Below the pieces are notes generated by a model, which worked only from the letters and a program-made list of their open reading frames with translations, ran no database searches and had not been told where the DNA came from. A program made the translations under genes and the position numbers. A stretch of 64,000 bases of DNA from Streptomyces cylindrosporus (GTDB lineage: Bacteria; Actinomycetota; Actinomycetes; Streptomycetales; Streptomycetaceae): NCBI RefSeq assembly GCF_022698165.1, contig NZ_JALDAY010000005.1:558001-622000 (forward strand), written 5' to 3'. Below, piece by piece: positions 21,486 to 28,541 of this stretch. Each line of letters starts with the position of its first letter. Positions within the stretch are counted from its first letter, which is position 1.

Positions 21486-22259
21486 ATGAAGATCGACTGG
21501 GACCGGCGGACCTGCGCCCGTAAGGGCCATGTCACCTATGCGCCGGACGAGGACGGCCTGCGCGCGCGGCTGCACGCGGAGACCGCGCTCGGCGGCGCCT
21601 GGCGCTGTCTGCGCTGCGGCGACTTCGTGCTCGGCGAGCCGCACGGCTCGGGACCGGCCGACCACGCGCCCCTCGTGCCGCGCGGCAAGGTGCTGCGGGA
21701 TCTGTTCATCCTGCGCTTCCTGGCGATCGAGCGGGCCGTGCGCGGGGTGTTCATCGTGCTGGTGGCGCTGGCGGTGTGGAAGTTCAGCAACAGCCAGGAC
21801 TCGGTGCGGCGGCTGTTCGACGAGTACCTCGACGTCTTCCGGCCCGTCTTCAAGCACTTCCACTACGACCTCGACCACTCGCCGGTCGTCGGCACCATCC
21901 AGAAGACCTTCGGCTACAAGCACTCCACGCTGATGCTGGTGGCCGTACTGCTCCTCGTCTACGCGCTGATCGAGCTCGTCGAGGCGGTCGGACTCTGGTA
22001 CGCCAAGCGCTGGGCGGAGTATCTGACGGTGGTCGCCACCGCCGCCTTCCTGCCGCTGGAGATCTACGAACTCACCGAGCACGTCAGCTACTTGAAGATC
22101 GCCACCCTGCTCCTCAACATCCTCGCCGTGCTCTACATCGCCCTCGCCAAGCGGCTGTTCGGGCTGCGGGGCGGGCGCAAGGCGTTCGAGGAGGAACGGG
22201 AGAGCGCCTCCCTGATGGAGGTCGAGGAGAGCGCGGGGGTGCCGGCCGGGGCTGCCTAG
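21486..22259 (+). CDS. DUF2127 integral membrane protein
   Basis: 257 aa; GGAGG lies nine bases before ATG 21486. The N-terminal 60 residues are soluble with Cys pairs (CARKGH, CLRCGD) that could bind a metal. Four membrane helices follow: VRGVFIVLVALAVWKF, STLMLVAVLLLVYALIELVEAVGLW, EYLTVVATAAFLPLEIYEL and IATLLLNILAVLYIALAKRLF. The RFLAIERAVRGVFIVLVAL and LVEAVGLWYAKRWAEYLTVV stretches are typical of DUF2127. The biochemical role is unknown. It is convergent with the MarR gene (17 bp) and apparently monocistronic. Confidence 0.88.
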   Translation: MKIDWDRRTCARKGHVTYAPDEDGLRARLHAETALGGAWRCLRCGDFVLGEPHGSGPADHAPLVPRGKVLRDLFILRFLAIERAVRGVFIVLVALAVWKFSNSQDSVRRLFDEYLDVFRPVFKHFHYDLDHSPVVGTIQKTFGYKHSTLMLVAVLLLVYALIELVEAVGLWYAKRWAEYLTVVATAAFLPLEIYELTEHVSYLKIATLLLNILAVLYIALAKRLFGLRGGRKAFEEERESASLMEVEESAGVPAGAA

Positions 22260-22276
22260 GGCTGTCCAGGGCTGCC

Positions 22277-22717
22277 CTAGGCCCACGGGTCGGTGATCTC
22301 CCGCAGCGCCGTCAGCGCCTCCCGCAGCTGCTTCATCCGGCGCCTGCCGAGGTGCTCCTCCCACTCCTTCTCCACCTCGGCCACCACCCCGTCGGCGATC
22401 TCCTTCGCCGCCAGCGCCTTCTCCGCCAGGCACACGAGCCGGGCCCGTCTGTCGCTCGGGTCCGGCTCCCGGCGTACATAGCCGGCCTTCTCCAGCTGGT
22501 CGACCAGGAAGCCCGCGGTCTGCTTGGTGATCTGGGCCTGCTCGGCCAGCTCGGTCAGCCGTGTGCCGTCCGGCCCGACGCGCTGGAGCACCCGGGCCTG
22601 AGCAGGGGTGACGTCCTCGTGCCCGGACTCGGCGAGCACGGCGAAGATCCGGTTCTCCAGGGCCCGGTAGGGGAGGAACAGAAGCACGCCCGTGTTGAGC
22701 TCGCTCTCCGCCGCCAT
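22277..22717 (-). CDS. MarR-family transcriptional regulator
   Basis: 146 aa dimeric winged-helix regulator. The wHTH spans roughly residues 35-105: VTPAQARVLQRV, TRLTELAEQAQITKQTAGFLVDQLEKAGYV (recognition helix), and the wing RREPDPSDRRARLVCL with the DxRxR signature. The flanking N- and C-terminal helices form the dimer. Starts at ATG 22717. It is divergent from the TIGR03083-type gene; the region between carries three GTCAGA/TCTGAC half-sites, suggesting it represses itself and that neighbour until a ligand binds. Confidence 0.93.
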   Translation of the reverse strand: MAAESELNTGVLLFLPYRALENRIFAVLAESGHEDVTPAQARVLQRVGPDGTRLTELAEQAQITKQTAGFLVDQLEKAGYVRREPDPSDRRARLVCLAEKALAAKEIADGVVAEVEKEWEEHLGRRRMKQLREALTALREITDPWA

Positions 22718-22741
22718 CGTTCCGCGCCCCCTCCGCCTGCC

Positions 22742-22778
22742 TTGACTTTGGTCAGATTCTCTGACTACTTTGGTCAGA
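22742..22778. promoter_or_regulatory. probable MarR operator overlapping a promoter
   Basis: Three half-sites: GTCAGA (22751-22756), TCTGAC (22760-22765) and GTCAGA (22773-22778), two inverted pairs sharing the middle site. ACTTTGGTCAGA occurs twice as a direct repeat. TTGACT (22742-22747) and TACTTT (22766-22771), 18 bp apart, could be the promoter for the gene at 22811, so binding would block it. Confidence 0.55.
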
Positions 22779-22810
22779 GAAGCTTACCACTTGACCGTGG
22801 CGGTGATCCC

Positions 22811-23437
22811 ATGGGTGCGGTGTTGGAGACGGGCGAGCTCTGGCGGATCGTCGACCGCGAGCGGGCGAGCCTGGCCGATCTGCTGGAGGGGCTGAGCCCC
22901 GAGGAGTGGGAGACGCCGACCGGGTGCGGGGACTGGCGGGTGCGGGACGTCGCCGCGCATCTGACCATCGGGGCGCGCTATCCGCTGACGGCCGTGCTGC
23001 GTGAGGCCGCCCGCGCCCGCGGGAACTTCGACCGGATGATCCACGACTCGGCGCTGCGGGAGGCGCGGCTGCCGGTGGCGGACATCGTCGCCAACCTCCG
23101 CTCCATCGTCGGCTCCCGGCGTACGGCGGTCATGACCACGCCCCGCGAATCGCTGCTCGACGTCCTCGTGCACGGCCAGGACATCGCCCTCGCCCTCGGC
23201 CGGACGCGCGAGGTGCCGCCGGAGGGCGCGCGTGACGCCGCCGACCGGGTGTGGACCATGCGGATCCCGCCCCGGCCCTGGCCGCTGCCCAGCTCCCGGC
23301 TGGTCGCCACCGACATCGACTGGTCGCGCGGCGCGGGCGAGGAGGTCCGCGGCCCGATCGCGGCCCTGCTCCTGCTGCTCACCGGGCGCCCGGAGGCGGC
23401 CCGGGTGTGGTTCGAGCGGGCCGGCGCCGAGCAGTGA
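22811..23437 (+). CDS. maleylpyruvate isomerase-like protein (TIGR03083, mycothiol-dependent DinB-like fold)
   Basis: 208 aa. The N-terminal helical-bundle domain contains LLEGLSPEEWETPTGCGDWRVRDVAAHL; the trailing His, with further His/Asp in LVHGQDIALALGR, forms the metal site of the MDMPI/DinB-like family. In actinobacteria these enzymes use mycothiol as thiol cofactor, and many have unknown substrates. The C-terminal region (ATDIDWSRGAGEEVRGPIAALLLLLTGR) matches the usual accessory domain. The ribosome site before ATG 22811 is weak. It is probably controlled by the divergent MarR, so a detoxification role is plausible but unproven. Confidence 0.8.
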   Translation: MGAVLETGELWRIVDRERASLADLLEGLSPEEWETPTGCGDWRVRDVAAHLTIGARYPLTAVLREAARARGNFDRMIHDSALREARLPVADIVANLRSIVGSRRTAVMTTPRESLLDVLVHGQDIALALGRTREVPPEGARDAADRVWTMRIPPRPWPLPSSRLVATDIDWSRGAGEEVRGPIAALLLLLTGRPEAARVWFERAGAEQ

Positions 23438-23477
23438 GGCGCCCGTAGGCCACGGGGGCACGGGGGAGCGGGGGAGT

Positions 23478-23513
23478 AGAAGCGGCGGGCCTGATCCCGG
23501 GCCCGCCGCTTCT
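23478..23513 (+). terminator. hairpin after the maleylpyruvate isomerase-like gene
   Basis: A 13-bp perfect stem: AGAAGCGGCGGGC (23478-23490) with GCCCGCCGCTTCT (23501-23513), 10-base loop, 40 bp after the stop. Confidence 0.75.
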
Positions 23514-23609
23514 CGGGCCTCCGGCGGATCGGCCCGCGTTCGCGGCATGAGTCGCCGGACAGTCCCTAGCGCACCCACGGGCCGTATGGGGGCACTTGCC
23601 CCAAATGCT

Positions 23610-23639
23610 TTGACCCGTATGCCGGTCGGGCCCCAGGCT
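23610..23639 (+). promoter_or_regulatory. candidate promoter of the AAA ATPase gene
   Basis: TTGACC (23610-23615) and CAGGCT (23634-23639), 18-bp spacer, about 40 bp before the start codon; CAGGCT is a common Streptomyces -10 variant. Confidence 0.4.
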
Positions 23640-23682
23640 GGAGAGGCTCGGGGGACGCACGACCGAACACGCGGAGGCGTAC

Positions 23683-25263
23683 ATGGGGGAACCCGGCGAC
23701 GTGGAGATTCTCAGCACGGACGAGTACGAGCGGAAGTACGGCGCGGACCGGGAGCCTTCCGGGCTTCCGCTGGAGCGGATCAACGAGCTGTTCTACGAGT
23801 TCCTGATGGCGGTCGCCCGCCCGAAGCGCGGTGACGTCGACGGCAGCCGTGATCTGGCGAAGCGGCTGCGCGAGCACCTGGGCTCGGCGCCCACGGACCG
23901 CCCGGTGGTCAAGGCCGCCTACGCGCCCTACGACCTGCCCAACGTCCATCTCGCCCTGGAGCGCTGGTTCGCCGCCGACGGCCGCAGCCACGAGCTGATC
24001 GGCATGCGCGGCGCCCAGCACCACGGCGAACTCACCCTCGGCGACATCATCGAGGCCGCCGACCGCTACGACCGCTTCGTCGTCGGCGCCGTCGACTACG
24101 CGCACATGCCGGTCTCCCCGGACGAGGAACTGGCCTGCGTCTCCTGCGGGTTCTACCTCGGCGCGGAGGGCGACGAGCGCTTCGCCGTACTGCTGCGTGG
24201 CCCGGCCGACGAGTACGGGCGCAACAAGGTGGAGCTCGAAGTCCTCGCCGCCGACAAGGAGTTCGGGGACCGGCTGCTCGCCGAGATCGACGCGCTGGTG
24301 CGGGAGCACAACGTCTTCCGGGGGCAGGTGCTCTCCTTCGAGGGCTCCCAGTTCGGGCACGGGCTGGGCCCGTTCCGCTTCCATCGCCGGCCCGGTCTGA
24401 CCCGCGACGACATCGTGCTGCCCGCCGGGCTCCTCGACCGCGTGGAACGGCAGGTCGTCGGCGTTGCGCGGCGCCGTGAGCAGCTGCGCGCCGCCGGCCA
24501 GCACCTGCGCCGCGGTCTTCTCCTCTACGGCCCGCCCGGCACCGGCAAGACCCACACGATCCGCTATCTCCTCTCCCACCTCCCGCAGTTCACCGTCGTC
24601 ATCCTCTCCGGCGAGAGCATCGACGCCATCGGCCCGGCCTGCGCGCTGGCCCGTATGCTCCAGCCCGCCCTGGTCGTCCTGGAGGACTGCGACCTGATCG
24701 CCGAGGCCCGCGACTACGGCAACGGCGAACAGCCCCTGCTCTTCCAGGTGCTGAACGAGATGGACGGCCTCGGCGACGACGCCGACGTGGCCTTCCTCCT
24801 CACCACCAATCGCGCCGACCTCCTCGAACCGGCCCTCGTCCAGCGCCCCGGCCGCGTCGACCTCGCCGTCGAGATCCCGCTCCCGGACGCGGAGGGCCGC
24901 GCCGCCCTGCTCGCCCTGTACGGCACGAACCTGGACCTCGGCGAGGACATCGCGCGGGAGGTGGTGACCCGCACCGAGGGCACGACGGCCTCCTTCACCA
25001 AGGAACTGGTCCGCCGGGCCGTGCTGATCGCGGCCGAGCGCGAGTCCGACCGCACCGAGGCGTCCGACCTCCGTGAGGCCCTCGACGAACTGCTGTCCGA
25101 CCGCGACCGGCTGACGCGCAGGCTGCTCGGGGTGCGGGACGGGAACGAGGAGTGGCTGGAGGACGAGGACGACGAGGGCGACGAGGACGACGTCCACGGC
25201 GGGCCGCCCTCGGGGGAGTGGCTACTGGGGCCGCGCCCCGGCCGGGCGCCCCGCGCTCACTGA
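23683..25263 (+). CDS. AAA-family ATPase (CDC48/FtsH-like AAA core)
   Basis: 526 aa; GGAGG six bases before ATG 23683. Residues 1-240 have no recognised domain but are well folded-looking (ALERWFAADGRSHELIGMRG, GRNKVELEVLAADKEFGDRL). The AAA module follows: Walker A LLYGPPGTGKTHT near residue 283, Walker B LVVLEDCDLI near 331 (Glu-Asp-Cys-Asp rather than DEID), sensor 1 FLLTTNRAD and the second-region-of-homology Arg fingers RPGRVD near 390. The C-terminus is Asp/Glu-rich (WLEDEDDEGDEDD). Likely a hexameric unfoldase or remodeller of unknown substrate. It overlaps a 31-bp tandem duplication at its stop and converges on an aldo/keto reductase. Confidence 0.87.
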   Translation: MGEPGDVEILSTDEYERKYGADREPSGLPLERINELFYEFLMAVARPKRGDVDGSRDLAKRLREHLGSAPTDRPVVKAAYAPYDLPNVHLALERWFAADGRSHELIGMRGAQHHGELTLGDIIEAADRYDRFVVGAVDYAHMPVSPDEELACVSCGFYLGAEGDERFAVLLRGPADEYGRNKVELEVLAADKEFGDRLLAEIDALVREHNVFRGQVLSFEGSQFGHGLGPFRFHRRPGLTRDDIVLPAGLLDRVERQVVGVARRREQLRAAGQHLRRGLLLYGPPGTGKTHTIRYLLSHLPQFTVVILSGESIDAIGPACALARMLQPALVVLEDCDLIAEARDYGNGEQPLLFQVLNEMDGLGDDADVAFLLTTNRADLLEPALVQRPGRVDLAVEIPLPDAEGRAALLALYGTNLDLGEDIAREVVTRTEGTTASFTKELVRRAVLIAAERESDRTEASDLREALDELLSDRDRLTRRLLGVRDGNEEWLEDEDDEGDEDDVHGGPPSGEWLLGPRPGRAPRAH

Positions 25264-25317
25264 ACCGCCGCGTCCAGCCGCGCCGGCTCACTGAACCGCC
25301 GCGTCCAGCCGCGCCGA
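25256..25317. repeat. 31-bp tandem duplication across two convergent stop codons
   Basis: Copy 1 is 25256-25286 and copy 2 is 25287-25317, identical at 30 of 31 positions. Copy 1 contains the AAA ATPase TGA (25261-25263); copy 2 contains the aldo/keto reductase stop. The event duplicated the shared end of the two genes. Confidence 0.9.
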
Positions 25318-26175
25318 CTCCTCGGCGCCCAGCACGAGTTCCGCCGCGGCCGCCGAGTCCCGTACCGTCTCCGGCCGGCTCGCCCCCGGAATCGGTACGA
25401 CGACCGGCGACCGCGCCAACAGCCAGGCCAGGGCGACCTGTTGGGGACTGACTCCGCGCTCGGCGGCCACGGCACGGAAGGCGCCGAGGCGCGCCTCGCC
25501 CGGCACCCGCGAGGGCCCGTCCAGGGAGCTGCGGGAGATGCCGCCGAGCGGGCTCCACGGCAGGAAAGCGAGGCCGAGCTCCGCGCACAGCCGCAGCTCG
25601 GCCTCGCTGTCCCGCACGGCCGGCGAGTACCGGTTCTGCACGGACACCAGCCGGTCGCCGAGGACGGCGCGGGCCGTGCGGATCCGGTCCACGTCGGTGT
25701 TGGAGACGCCGGCCAGCCGGACCTTGCCCTCGTCGACCAGCTCGCGCAGCGCGCCGACCGACTCCTCGAAGGGCACGGCGGGATCCGGCTTGTGCAGCTG
25801 GTAGAGGCCGATCGCCTCGACGCCGAGCCGCTTCAGGGACGCCTCGGCCGCCGACTTGAGGTGCCGCGGGCTCCCGTCGGTGCTCCAGCTGCCGTCGGCG
25901 GGTCTGCCGCGCCCGCCCTTCGTGGCGACCAGCACGTCGGACGTGTCGCCGCCGTAGGTCGCCAGGGCGCGGGCCAGCAGGCGTTCGTTGTGGCCGGGTT
26001 CGGCGCCGGGCAGATGGTAGGAGTCGGCCGTGTCCAGCAGCGTCACGCCCGCGTCGAGCGCCGCGTGGACGGTCGCGAGGGCGCGGGTCTCGTCCGGGCG
26101 GCCCTCGATGGACAGGGGCATCGCGCCCAGGCCGATCGCGCTCACCCGGAGACCGCCAAGTGTGCGGTACCGCAT
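25288..26175 (-). CDS. aldo/keto reductase
   Basis: 295 aa NADPH-dependent oxidoreductase with a TIM barrel. GLGAMPLSIEG opens the first strand, LLDTADSY holds the catalytic Asp and Tyr, LVATKGGRGR the Lys, and GLYQLHKPDP the His position of the tetrad. IPGASRPETVRDSAAAAEL is the C-terminal cofactor-binding stretch. The reaction is reduction of an aldehyde or ketone; the substrate is unknown. ATG 26175 lies one base after the upstream epimerase stop, so the two are cotranscribed. Confidence 0.92.
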   Translation of the reverse strand: MRYRTLGGLRVSAIGLGAMPLSIEGRPDETRALATVHAALDAGVTLLDTADSYHLPGAEPGHNERLLARALATYGGDTSDVLVATKGGRGRPADGSWSTDGSPRHLKSAAEASLKRLGVEAIGLYQLHKPDPAVPFEESVGALRELVDEGKVRLAGVSNTDVDRIRTARAVLGDRLVSVQNRYSPAVRDSEAELRLCAELGLAFLPWSPLGGISRSSLDGPSRVPGEARLGAFRAVAAERGVSPQQVALAWLLARSPVVVPIPGASRPETVRDSAAAAELVLGAEESARLDAAVQ

Positions 26176-26176
26176 G

Positions 26177-27109
26177 TCAGTCGCCCTCCCCGAGCGTCTC
26201 GGCGACCGCGCGCGGCAGCCACTGCCGTACGTCGCCGAAGGCGAAACCGAGCCGTGCGGCGCGGGAGTTGTCCATGCCGTGGAAGCGGGTGAAGGAGAAG
26301 GGGGAGACCTCGCCGACCTCCACCGGCCGGAACACCGCCTTGCCCGCCGGGAGCCGGTCCGCGATCGCCTCGCACAGTTCCTCCGTGGTCAGCAGCCCGC
26401 GGGAGGCCGCGTTGACCGGGCCCGTGAAGTCCTCGCCGACCGCCCAGAACAGGAAGTCGGCGATCTCCTCGACGTGGATGTAGGTGGCGGGGTGGTTCGT
26501 CACCGGTACGGCGATCGGCTCGCCGGTGCGGATGCGGTCGGCGTAGTGGGCCAGCCGCCCGGTGAAGTCGTCGTCCCCGCCCAGGACATGGGCGACCCGG
26601 ACCGCCGTGTACGGGAAGCCGGGGTCGGCCGCGAGGACGGCCTCCGCCTGGCGCTTGCCCTCGCCGTAGTGGGAGTCGAGGAACTCCGGGTCGTCCCAGG
26701 GGAGTTCCAGGTCGACCGGGACCGTGCGCGCGTCGACGTCCGCCTCCCGTACGAGCGCGATCGAGTCCTCGTACTCGTACACCTCGACCGTCGACGTCAT
26801 CACATAGCGCCGGGTGCGGCCGGTGAACACCCGGCGGGCGACGGCCGCCTGGCGCGGGGTGTAGCAGACCTGGTCGACCACGGCGTCGAAGGTGCGTGAG
26901 CCGAGGGCCTCGGTGAGGGACCTCTCGTCGTCGCGGTCGGCGACAAGGTGGACGGCCCCGGCGGGCGGGGGTGACGAGCCGCGGTTCAGGACCGTCACCC
27001 GGTCTCCCGCGGCCAGCAGACGGGCGATGAGCCGCTTGCCGAAATAGCGGTTCCCGCCGATGACCAGGATCTCCCGGGCCTTTGCACCGTGTCGCTTCTC
27101 CATGACCAT
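26177..27109 (-). CDS. NAD-dependent epimerase/dehydratase (extended SDR-like)
   Basis: 310 aa from ATG 27109 (GGGAG four bases upstream; ATG 27103 is an alternative). A Rossmann fold with ILVIGGNRYFGKRLIARLL as the atypical glycine motif (GGxxFxG), as in plant CSP41/UDP-sugar epimerase-like proteins. YVMTSTVEVYEY is the strand before the active site, and HYGEGKRQAEAVL supplies Tyr and Lys. YIHVEEIADFLFWAV matches the C-terminal helix pattern. Cotranscribed with the aldo/keto reductase and divergent from an Lrp/AsnC gene 39 bp away, which may regulate both. Confidence 0.88.
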   Translation of the reverse strand: MVMEKRHGAKAREILVIGGNRYFGKRLIARLLAAGDRVTVLNRGSSPPPAGAVHLVADRDDERSLTEALGSRTFDAVVDQVCYTPRQAAVARRVFTGRTRRYVMTSTVEVYEYEDSIALVREADVDARTVPVDLELPWDDPEFLDSHYGEGKRQAEAVLAADPGFPYTAVRVAHVLGGDDDFTGRLAHYADRIRTGEPIAVPVTNHPATYIHVEEIADFLFWAVGEDFTGPVNAASRGLLTTEELCEAIADRLPAGKAVFRPVEVGEVSPFSFTRFHGMDNSRAARLGFAFGDVRQWLPRAVAETLGEGD

Positions 27110-27148
27110 AATTCTCCCGGCGCATCCGTCCGTCCTGAAGGGGGAACC

Positions 27149-27658
27149 ATGGGAGTCGAGGCCGTCACGCCGAAAGAAACACGGCATCTGCGGGCTACCG
27201 CCAACGAAACCGCGGTGGCCTTCGATGCGGTGGACCGGCAGATCCTGGAGCACCTCCAGACGGACGGCCGCATCAAGCTGAGCGAGCTGGGGCGCCGGGT
27301 GCGGCTCAGCCCGGCTGCGGTCACCGAGCGGGTGCGGCGGCTGGAGGGGGCGGGCGTGATCAGCGGGTACGGCGCCCAGGTCGTCCCGGGCCGGCTCGGC
27401 TACGGCATCCAGGCCTTCATCCGGGTCAGCCCGCACGGCGGCTACAGCCTGAAGCACCCCCGCACCCTGGAGCTGATCGCCCGTCCGGAGATCACCGAGG
27501 TGCACCACGTGGTCGGCGAGGACTGCTGGATTCTCAAGGTCGCCGTCCGTGACACGGTCCACCTGGAGGAGGTCCTCGAAGCGGTCTCCGCCCTCGGCCG
27601 CACGACGACCTCGATCGTGCTCACCTCACCGGTGGAGCGGAAACCGCTGTTGCCTTGA
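27149..27658 (+). CDS. Lrp/AsnC-family transcriptional regulator
   Basis: 169 aa. The N-terminal helix-turn-helix AFDAVDRQILEHLQTDGRIKLSELGRRVRLSPAAVTERVRRLEGAGVI is the family standard; the C-terminal RAM/ligand domain (GYGIQAFIRVSP, VHHVVGEDCWILKVAV) assembles octamers and binds amino acids. The ribosome site AAGGGGG precedes ATG 27149. Divergent from the epimerase-reductase operon with only 39 bp between, so it may regulate that operon. Its stop codon lies inside the palindromic operator of the next gene. Confidence 0.93.
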   Translation: MGVEAVTPKETRHLRATANETAVAFDAVDRQILEHLQTDGRIKLSELGRRVRLSPAAVTERVRRLEGAGVISGYGAQVVPGRLGYGIQAFIRVSPHGGYSLKHPRTLELIARPEITEVHHVVGEDCWILKVAVRDTVHLEEVLEAVSALGRTTTSIVLTSPVERKPLLP

Positions 27659-27672
27659 CGTCGGCGTCAAGG
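27653..27672. promoter_or_regulatory. MerR-type palindromic operator
   Basis: CCTTGAC (27653-27659) and GTCAAGG (27666-27672) flank a 6-bp centre, a perfect inverted repeat that includes TTGACG as a likely -35. It ends 15 bp before the MerR start, so the transcript would be nearly leaderless. The Lrp gene's TGA lies within the left arm. Confidence 0.6.
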
Positions 27673-27687
27673 CTTACGTTCGTACCC

Positions 27688-28074
27688 ATGCGAATCGGCG
27701 AGCTGGCCGCACGGGCCGGGACCACGACCCGGACGCTGCGGTACTACGAGTCCCGCGGGCTGCTGCCCGCGCGGCGCGGCGGCAACGGACACCGGACCTA
27801 CGACGAGAGCGACCTGAAGCTGCTCCGGCAGATCCGGACGCTCCAGGACTTCGGCTTCGACCTGGAGGAGACCCGGCCCTTCGTGGAGTGTCTGCGGGCC
27901 GGGCATCCCGAGGGCGACTCCTGCCCGGCCTCGGTCGCGGTCTACCGGCGCAAGCTGGCCGAGCTCGACGAGCTGATCGGCGAGCTGACGGCGGTGCGGG
28001 CCGAGATCAGCGTGCGGTTGTCGACCGTCGAGGAGCCACCACCGTTGTGCGAACTGGGAGGGCAGGAACTGTGA
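27688..28074 (+). CDS. MerR-family transcriptional regulator
   Basis: 128 aa. MRIGELAARAGTTTRTLRYYESRGLLPARRGGNGHRTY is the MerR winged-helix start; the dimerisation coiled coil covers RKLAELDELIGELTAVRAEI. Two Cys lie in SFVECLRAGHPEGDSCPAS-like positions (CLRAGHPEGDSC), so metal or thiol sensing is possible. The operator with 7-bp arms just upstream fits autoregulation. The stop overlaps the thioredoxin start (GTGA), so the pair is one unit; control of thioredoxin by a MerR protein suggests a redox response. Confidence 0.93.
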   Translation: MRIGELAARAGTTTRTLRYYESRGLLPARRGGNGHRTYDESDLKLLRQIRTLQDFGFDLEETRPFVECLRAGHPEGDSCPASVAVYRRKLAELDELIGELTAVRAEISVRLSTVEEPPPLCELGGQEL

Positions 28075-28403
28075 TCAAGGCGGCCGGAGTTGCCGAGGTG
28101 ACGGACGCGGATTTCGAGGCGGAGGTGATCGGGGCGGAGCTGCCGGTGCTGGTGGAATTCACCGCCGACTGGTGCCCGCCGTGCCGGCAGATGGGACCGG
28201 TGCTCACCGCGCTCGCGGCGGAGGAGGGGGAGCGGCTCAAGGTGGTCCAGCTGGACGTGGACACCAACCCGGAGACGACGAACGCGTACAAGGTGTTGTC
28301 GATGCCGACGTTCATGCTGTTCAGGGGCGGTGAGCCGGTCAGGGCGATGGTGGGGGCGCGGCCCAAGCGCCGGCTCCTGGAGGAGATCGCCGACGTGCTC
28401 TGA
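28071..28403 (+). CDS. trxA: thioredoxin
   Basis: 110 aa, the standard single-domain length. The active site is WCPPC in VLVEFTADWCPPCRQMGPV (family usually WCGPC; the Gly is Pro here, which may shift redox potential). The cis-Pro loop is SMPTFMLF. It reduces protein disulfides in the cytosol with thioredoxin reductase. GTG 28071 overlaps the MerR stop and is preceded by GGCAGGAA. A 15-bp terminator hairpin follows directly. Confidence 0.93.
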   Translation: MIKAAGVAEVTDADFEAEVIGAELPVLVEFTADWCPPCRQMGPVLTALAAEEGERLKVVQLDVDTNPETTNAYKVLSMPTFMLFRGGEPVRAMVGARPKRRLLEEIADVL

Positions 28404-28417
28404 GCTCACGCAGTACA

Positions 28418-28457
28418 AAGGAAATCCCCCGGGCAATTGCGTCCGGGGGATTTCCTT
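28418..28457 (+). terminator. strong terminator after merR-trxA
   Basis: AAGGAAATCCCCCGG (28418-28432) pairs perfectly with CCGGGGGATTTCCTT (28443-28457), a 15-bp stem with a 10-base loop, 15 bp after the thioredoxin stop. Confidence 0.9.
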
Positions 28458-28475
28458 GCGTATATTGAGTGATTC

Positions 28476-28499
28476 GCGACTTCAATCGGATTGAGTCGC
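28476..28499. promoter_or_regulatory. inverted repeat upstream of helD
   Basis: GCGACTTCAAT-CGG-ATTGAGTCGC, an imperfect hairpin with one bulged T in an unusually AT-rich stretch, ending 42 bp before the helD start. It may be a protein site or leader structure. A rifamycin-associated element was looked for and not seen. Confidence 0.35.
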
Positions 28500-28541
28500 A
28501 AAGAAGTTCACTGAAGGCATCATATCCGGGCGGGAGTCGAA

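Noticed and set aside
28458..28541. Rifamycin-associated element upstream of helD
   Set aside because: The inverted repeat found does not match the GGGGCTTGC...GCAAGCCCC pattern as remembered.
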